NCBI GenBank assembly: GCA_036346255.1
Contig: CM070634.1
Coordinates: 82,525,020-82,589,019, forward strand
Reading direction: 5' to 3'
DNA: 64,000 bases
DNA from: Ampelocalamus luodianensis
Taxonomy: Eukaryota; Streptophyta; Magnoliopsida; Poales; Poaceae
Part shown: positions 56,901 through 64,000 of the stretch, piece after piece
How the letters are laid out: every line of letters begins with the position of its first letter
Position numbering within the stretch: the stretch's first letter is position 1
Notes under the pieces: generated by a model
What the model was told of the DNA's origin: nothing
The model's input: only the letters and a program-made list of their open reading frames with translations
Database searches by the model: none
Translations under genes and position numbers: made by a program

Positions 56901-59703
56901 ACTAATCCAAAAGAGAGTAAAATTGCATCGACTCGGCACATGGGACTTACCTACTAATTACATGGCAATCCAAATATTTATCCACAATCAAATAATCCAT
57001 TCTACCATCTCCCAAATTCCATCATATATGATCCGCATAACTATCAGTTAGGACATCCTATTAAACAATCCAATAATGTACTTAATCCGACATCCAACAA
57101 GCAACAATACACATATATAAAAGATATATCCTTAAACATCAAACATCGTCAACCATCAAGTAATAATTCATAAAATCCTTGTGCGTCCTAACTCCAAAAA
57201 TTACTAATCCAACGAGAGGATACCCTCCAATTAATTTATCATCTAAGATCACCACAATTTTGCATGTGACTTCAAAATAATATCATCCAATCAATTTATC
57301 CAATGTATTTTTAATTTAGCATCCACCGACCAACAATACATATAAACCGCTACAACAGTATAATCATTCGCATCCATAATATTTATCACATAATCCCGCC
57401 TACGCACAAATAAGTCCTAACTAGAGTGTTACACCGGTCTTAAGCTAACAAAACCCTTTTTTTACAAATAACATGCATAAATAGATGCTATGCTCATGAC
57501 TAACATGCAACATGCATACCTAATATCGTAATGTGATAGCACAATTCAATGTGAAGTATTTTACCACGGCACTAGGCGTGCCCAATATCGCCGGACCACG
57601 TCCGCGTCCACCGTAGTCGTCCACGTCCCGCTCCGCATCGGCGTCGCCATGTCATTCGCAACACGCCATGCCGCCTTGCCTCGCTCGGGCTGCCGCGCCG
57701 CTGCATGCATGGTTGTCACATGCATGCGCCGCGCTCTCCACCGGCCCCTCCGTGCCACCGTCTTCGCGTCGCTAGCTGGGCTGCCAAGCCTCACATCCTC
57801 GGCTCGGCCTTATTGCCGCTACGCCCTTGGTCGTGCCTTCAGTCGCCACCAAGCACGGCCGCATGCATGGCTCTAGCACGCTCGGCTCGGCCTCGGAGCC
57901 GCGTCACCGAACCGTCGTCGGCAGCACGCGAGGCCAAGCCAGCACGCGAGGCCAAGCCGCGCCACGGGCCTCGCCTCGTCTGCCCGGAGCCGACATTGCG
58001 CCATGCAGGCTGGCCGCACCGTTGGGCAACACCATGCTGGGGTGCTACCCTCCAACCCATGACGCCGCCGCATGCATGCATGTCGCCGAAGCCGCGCTCG
58101 GTGCCACTAGACAATGAGTCGTCGCTGTCCTTTGACAACAAAACTCACGAAATTGCAAGAAATCGAAGAAAGATTCGAGTTCGGTGTTTCGTATTAGCTC
58201 TGATAAAATCGATAAAGTTCAAAAAGCAACAAAGAAACGCACATTTGCGCGCGCAAGACAACCGATCGTGGCATTTTCGTTTTCTTCCCTTTTTTATTCT
58301 TTGGTGATTCCATGAATCACTTACATGCAGATTAGTGGCTCCATGATCCAAAAGAATTGGCCACTGAAAACAGAAACAGAACATGCAGAGCACTAAGCTA
58401 CTTCTACGGCTGAACGTGCAAAGCAGAATTAAGACAGACAAAAGAAAATACAGTGTAGTGAAAATACATCAACATCCTTGTGCCGCTGCTCCTCCGGCCT
58501 TGACTTGGCTCGCCACGCCAGATCGCTGCGTCGCCGTCGCCATGCTTCCTTCCTTCTTCTCTCCCTCTTGGCTGCATCAAGCCCCCACCACCAGAGCTCC
58601 TGCTTGCTGCTGCTACCCCTCCCTTCTTCTCCAAATTGCTCAAACAATTGTGCATGCGCATACTAGTTGCATGAATAGAAAGCTTGTGTGATGAGGAAGG
58701 TGATGGTATGACATGCATGAGTGGATTCTTGATTTTTGGGAGGGATTGTGAGGAGAGACAATTGTTTGGGTTTGAGCTCAAGAAAGAAAGAACGCATGAC
58801 AGGCGGTGTTAGGTTTGAAGGAAAAGAGAAATGGCTTGAGTGGATGGAGTGGCTGTGTGTTGGGACTTGGGAGATGGGGAGTGAAACAAGGAGATGGCAG
58901 TGTGTGGTGCCTTGTTCGGTTGGGAGCAAGGAAAAAGAAAATGGCTTTGTGGTGATGTGACTTCAGCTGAGCAGGAAAATGCATGATGAAGTTGCTGTAT
59001 AAACTATTGAGTGGTGGTGGTTTGGTTGGGAGAAAACAAAATTCGAATGAACAGTGTTCGGTTTGGGGGGAAATCAAACAGCAGCAGGGAGTTCGGTAAT
59101 TTTTAGACATAGTTTCCTAGCTCCAAAAATCACGACATTTTTATGGAAGGTTACTGACATAAATTTGATGCTTAGGTAAAATTTTCAGGAATTTATCCGC
59201 AATGTGATTTTCTCTAAAAATCTTTAAAGTTACTGTTTTTGTTGGCTATGTATTGTTGGGGAGGAGCGAATAGCAGTGCAATTCTTCCTCTGTTTCTCGA
59301 ACTCATCCAAATGACCTCACATGTGCGGACTAGTCACTAAAGTGGAATGATCTTGAGACGACGATCACAACGGTATAACATGCATCGTCGGATTCTTGAT
59401 TCTCGGTTGGGATTGCGAGGAGAGAAGTTAGGGAAAAGAAAGGCGAGCGTCTCGCCTGCGGTCGGTCGAACTGAAAGCGACAACAATGATCTAAATGAAT
59501 GACATGTCATGAGTTTTGAAATACACGCTAAAACAAGAAGTCAAAATAATTTAAAATTTTAAATGCAGTCTTTCGAACAATTCGATTTGATTTTCGAAGC
59601 AACATTTTAATTAATAAGGGAAAAATTTTATAACATTGCCAAATATTTATTAGATCGCCTACTTAAATATTAATATCCTGATCCTGAAAATCGGGATGTT
59701 ACA
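53971..59703 (-). repeat. Element B complete LTR (5,733 bp)
   Basis: On the minus strand starts TGTAACATCCCG at 59,703 and ends GGTCCCCACA at 53,971. Contains CTATTCGAATAG at 54,910-54,921, in the block shared with the other giant LTRs. GC-rich frames at 57,560-58,150 are LTR leader-type sequence, not genes. Confidence 0.87.
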
Positions 59704-59705
59704 AA

Positions 59706-59718
59706 CCTCCCCCCCTTA
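59706..59718 (-). other. Polypurine tract of element B
   Basis: TAAGGGGGGGAGG on the minus strand, preceded by GGGGACGAGATTCTTTC; nearly the same as in element A. Confidence 0.9.
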
Positions 59719-62179
59719 GAAAGAATCTCGTCCCCGAGATTCGGACGGAAAAGAATATATAGGGGCAGAAAGACTGGTCGCTTTGTTAAAATTCGATCTT
59801 CTTTTTAAAGACTGAACGACTCGATCTCGATCCATTACCACCACTACCTCAATTCTTTTGGTTCGGCAACCTCTACTTGTGGTTCTTCCAATTAAAATTC
59901 ACCGATTGTATTTAGTCCATAACAAGCACACTCCAATTTTTCGTTCCACAATTTATATGTTAACCACCGAAATCGTTTGCTTTGATATACTCTCTGAAAC
60001 CACTAAAAATTTATAGGTTTGGTTTGATTTCCAAAAGAACACTGACTTAATTCTAAATTTTAACAATGTGGATGTGAGCACAAACATCTATTAATCCATT
60101 TTCACAGTATAAATCATGATTTAGCTTCTATCTCGATCATATTCTCTGGAACACTAATAATCCTAAGTGAAACCACCATATTGCTCACATGTGTCAGTAT
60201 ACTTGGTTTATAAATTTCTATCATGGGGTATCTCTAATATAACTCTCAATTCATGAGCACTAAAGAACCGTATTTCAATGCCTATAACCATCCATAAATT
60301 ATTTGTTAATTTCGAACAATTTTCCTCACAACACTTCAATTCCTAAAAGAGGGTACATCTATGCAATATCAAATTACATCTTCAAGCAATGTCTCGATAT
60401 TTATGCTTTTCAATACTCCTGTTAGTATGATCAATCCACTTGCAATAATCAATCCACCAATTACTTCAAATCAATCTTTTAAAGTCCAATTCACTCATCC
60501 CTATTGTAGGATCTAATGAATCATGACAATCAACACAATTATCCAAAGTTAAAGATATACCTCCTTTATCCAAAGTCAACTCCGACCTAGGTATATCAAA
60601 TCATCAGAAAGATCATCCATCCAAGATGAGTTTGTAATCCATCCATAATCCAAATAGTTTGAATCACTAACTTTGTACAAATCAAGTTATCCACAATAAT
60701 CTTAGTTCAATTTAACGATATTAATTCAACGATATTAACTCGATGTCTTCTAGAGTCTACTTATCCTCAAGCATTATTTAAATCCAATGGTTACATTTAA
60801 TCATCCATAATTAATCTAGATATATCTTCCTTGGGACACTATTCCCAAAGAGATAAAACTCATAATCAATCCTCGTTACCATCCACGATATGACCATTCA
60901 ATCCCTTATCTTTCTCCATCTCTAGAAGTATTATGATCCGATTATATACTCAAATATAACTTTAAAAATCACAAATGATCGTCATAAGCAAAATTTGTAA
61001 TCTCATTGCAGTTTCAATTTCTAACTTTATCACGCTAGACCTGAATCTGACTCACAATCTTATCGATATATCGTCTAAGACATATCTAAAATCTAAATCC
61101 ACAAGTGAACTACCAAAATTAGTTATTCAATTCTATTTGTGTATTCCATGAGTTGTACCTGCATAATCCTCCGATATAAACCCAACACCATCCGTTGACA
61201 AGTTAACACCTCACTACAATGGTTCCATTTATACTCATATCATAACATTTGATGGTAACGTCTACCATAATCCACAATTGATCCCACAAAGGTTAATATC
61301 TTACGATTCGAAAATCTAATTAACTCTTCTAAGATCATATTCAGGGATCACGAGTAATAATTCAATTTCTCAATTATCAACTATCACTTTGACAATGGAA
61401 AACCACCGACATCAACCAAACATAAAAGATCTAATTAAAGATAAAATATCAGTTATTCAATCATATCCTTCTCTTTACCGATTCCGCTACCAATCTCTTA
61501 ATCAACATGCGACTTCCATTAAAGAGACGAGGGGGAAAAGCATAAGGTAGGGGAAACAACAGGGGTAAGGTCCTTAATTTAATTTAGGGATTTTATGCTT
61601 TAAAAACACAAGAACCAACTCAAAATGATTGAAAAAGAATGCAGTAGGGACATCACACAATTTATTTTTAACGTAAGGCTAGGTTTTAGTATGTTTGCGG
61701 AATACAACGCCCGAAGGCAAACCGGCAAACACACCAAACAAAAATAGCAACTTACAACCAACACATTATATCATCTACATGCATGATCAAAGTGTAAGAA
61801 CCCAGATGCCTAACACATAATTTGAGGTATGATCTACCCCCCTTAAAATTTTGGTGCCTAAAAGATACGGCGAGGAAAGGAATGAGCACAAGGTGAGTAA
61901 ACGAGCCACGGGTATGCAATTTAATCCTAGCATGTATGCACACATGTAACATTCGAAATCAAGATCCAAACGAGTGTGCTAAGGCTCAAAGGTCAACACA
62001 AGATTCAAGAAAAACAAATATAGTTTTCCGACATAATTGCGAGTCATGTTGCCGTGAGGCGGCGCAACTACTCGGAACAAAAGAAAACAAAAGAGCACAC
62101 TACAAAGTACAGCGTCTACAAGCTAATGAATATAATTAGGGTGTATATAATCTAAGAATAAACCCTAATTTTATTCCTA

Positions 62180-62829
62180 AAATCGTAGCAAGGCATCGTC
62201 TTCTCGTCCTTTCGCCGATGCTTGGACACGAGAGAAACTACGAACATACGAGCTTGACGTCTTGGTCCAAGATTGAGTACTTGCCCTCCCACTTCGGGAA
62301 GACGGTACTTTGGTGGTGCAGATGCAAATGGAGAGACCTCGTTCTCCCCATAAAGCACATCCCGGTCCACAAGTCTCATGTTGCGTATGGGTTGTAGACG
62401 CTCTTGAGCCACGGTGAGATGAAGCAGCGTCTCCCATAACTCATGCATAGAGCAATTATAGATTTGATCCTTGATGTGTATCAATCTTGCCGCTTGTCGT
62501 GCAAGTGTTTTCCCGGTGGACCACGGCAATAGTGTTCACTTCCACGCCACGTGCTTGCATAGGAAGGTGGTAGTATGGAGGCTGAGCTAACTCCGTCAAG
62601 TCATGACGAAGATGGCTCAGTGCCACACGAGCCACTTCCTGCAATGCCGTGGCCTCAGAGGTGCCACGCGCCTGGAATCCATATGGGATACTCCTCGTCA
62701 CGCGTCTGGCAACGATATTGATCACTGCCAAATACTCCTCCATCCCTGGTCCTTGATTCCGATGATAGATGGAGTATTGGTATTGATAAATGAAGTTTGC
62801 TCTTCACAAAATATCTCTAGAAGCGCCGG
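62180..62829 (-). pseudogene. Retroelement B ORF of unknown family (gag position)
   Basis: Two overlapping minus-strand frames. One has MEEYLAVINIVARRVTRSIP, GTSEATALQEVARVALSHLR and YHLPMQARGVEVNTIAVVHR. After a frame change the other has LARQAARLIHIKDQIYNCSM, HELWETLLHLTVAQERLQPI and NRLP-like EVGGQVLNLGPRR. It sits where gag normally starts, but lacks a zinc knuckle and a CHCC pattern. I do not recognise the family. It may be a diverged capsid-like protein or a family-specific ORF. The frame change suggests decay or an unseen intron. Confidence 0.5.
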
Positions 62830-63082
62830 ATATCCATCCACATCTTCAGCTTGGGTCTCCCGAACAAGGTATTGACGACTTAACCAAGGACAGAATGGCA
62901 AGATGAGTTAGTTTCATAAATCGAAACAAGAATAAGGTGAGAAAAGATACTAAGATGGATAAGGAATAAAAGAGATTCCTAACTTAGTTTTTCTCAACTT
63001 AGTTTGATACTTTGAAAATAGTTTTAGACCAATGGACTGGCTAAACTTAACGCCCATGCTATCTCTAACCTACAGTCAGTAT

Positions 63083-63095
63083 GGCTCTGATACCA
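63083..63095 (-). other. Primer binding site of element B
   Basis: TGGTATCAGAGCC on the minus strand, 4 bp from the 5' LTR end. Confidence 0.93.
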
Positions 63096-63099
63096 ACGC

Positions 63100-64000
63100 T
63101 GTGGGGACCACGGTAATTATCTCCATAAGACCGAGATTAGACAAGGTCTTAGGGACATAATCACGGGTCTCCGGTAAATGAATTCCAATTTAACTCGATC
63201 CAAGTGAGAGGCTTAGCGAATCCTAGAGCCTCAACGATCATACTGCGCTGCTCCTTTGCGGCGCTACATGATTGTCGATTATCTTCGATCCAAGCACTAC
63301 ACTTAGTGAGTTAAATGGGAATTCATCAACAACGAGTATGACTTATATTGGCTCCCAAGATCAACGACCAATATACTCATACTCTCATCCAACGTTGATT
63401 ACATCCATACAACGCATACAACAAGAGATTAAAAGATATAATGCATAATAGTTAAGGTCTCTGACTTATTACATACGGCCGACCGGCCAAATTCAAAGTA
63501 AAGTACCAAGTAGCGGTGAGTAAATAGATAAAGCAAAAGACCAGCGATGGTATGCCCATCACCCATCGACAACCGATCGGGGTTAAATGATAGCACACTA
63601 CTCATTAGTGTCACCCAAGTCAACACTAACGAGATCGTCATACTCATAATCTTCCTCACTGAAAAGGCCAAGAAACATCCGGTGAGTACAAGTGTACTCA
63701 AGTCTTACACAAATAAAAATAGTTATGCATAAGGGTCATTCAAAGGATGGCTCATATTGGTTTAGTTTTGCGAAAGAGACGCAACAATTAACATCCTACA
63801 CATACTAGTTTTTCATGTGCCCATTTAAAATCAGATTTGAAGTAGAAGTAAAGCATATAGTAAAGCATTTTAGTAATAAACAATTGAATCATACAAAGTT
63901 CAAAGTGGCAGCCCACTTTGATGTACTAAACACATGAACAACCCGCTCATGACGAATACCAAGTTCAACCACAATTTTAATTAAAAGTCTAACAATAGTA
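63100..64000 (-). repeat. Element B 5' LTR, cut by window end
   Basis: Nearly identical to 53,971-54,888; only a handful of substitutions and indels were seen, so the copies are young. Confidence 0.88.

Larger units (their letters stand above)
59704..63099 (-). other. Element B interior
   Basis: About 3.4 kb between polypurine tract and primer site. 59,720-62,100 is AT-rich and non-coding; coding-like frames occur only next to the primer site. Confidence 0.8.
53588..64000 (-). mobile_element. Giant-LTR retroelement B, minus strand, in interior-LTR-interior-LTR array
   Basis: Reading the minus strand from the right: 5' LTR end (63,100 to beyond the window), primer site, interior, polypurine tract, complete LTR (53,971-59,703), a second primer site and a second start of interior (53,970-53,588). 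53,588-54,888 duplicates 62,713-64,000 almost exactly. The middle LTR is shared by two units, as after unequal or intra-array recombination. Confidence 0.85.

Noticed and set aside
57561..58310. Candidate gene in the GC-rich part of the LTR of element B
   Set aside because: It lies within the LTR, has frames on both strands and no protein family; it corresponds to leader sequence.

Overview
The window is nuclear DNA of a grass, most likely a panicoid. The evidence is an intact five-exon plant Golgi SNARE gene with canonical GT-AG introns, grass-type MITEs, Helitron ends, MULEs with long terminal inverted repeats (TIRs), and giant-LTR gypsy elements with initiator-tRNA-Met primer sites. I cannot name the species. 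There are no bacterial operons, ribosome binding sites, CRISPR arrays, rRNAs or tRNAs. Most open frames in the window are chance frames in GC-rich transposon DNA.

Only two protein genes look intact. One is an intronless DUF868 gene (14,281-15,546, + strand). The other is a GOS1-type Qb-SNARE gene (30,964-35,776, - strand, 218 codons in five exons). A short exon-like open frame at 39,995-40,234 is unidentified.

Layout from the left. 1-198 is the end of a gypsy-type LTR. 199-6,338 holds two decayed MULE-type elements; the first carries a broken FAR1-type transposase and the second a broken Ulp1/C48-like protease. MITEs and microsatellites follow to about 7.4 kb. About 7,590-10,375 is a probable Helitron carrying the start of a DUF868 gene and several TPX2 exons with their introns. 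11,068-11,973 is a Pack-MULE-like element with an FLX-like fragment, and 12,019-13,129 is a non-autonomous hAT element. The DUF868 gene comes next.

17,578-30,080 is a nest of insertions. A foldback MULE was split by a minus-strand copia element (17,791-29,204). That copia has lost integrase and reverse transcriptase; a 5'-truncated gypsy LTR lies in their place, and its gag is split by a 4.15 kb solo LTR flanked by the target duplication GGTAT.

The SNARE gene is surrounded by related foldback MULEs: one inside intron 3, one 246 bp upstream of its ATG, one further upstream at 37.3 kb, and the split one about 0.9 kb beyond its stop codon. A mini-Helitron, an hAT MITE and a Harbinger/Tourist MITE follow to 39.6 kb.

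From 42,134 to the end lie giant-LTR retroelements. A truncated LTR is followed by element A (+ strand, LTR about 5.4 kb, non-coding interior). A's 3' LTR is cut and fused at 53,587/53,588 to element B (- strand, LTR about 5.7 kb). B shows an interior-LTR-interior-LTR order, as expected from recombination between copies. A and B share interior sequence and appear to be one non-autonomous family.
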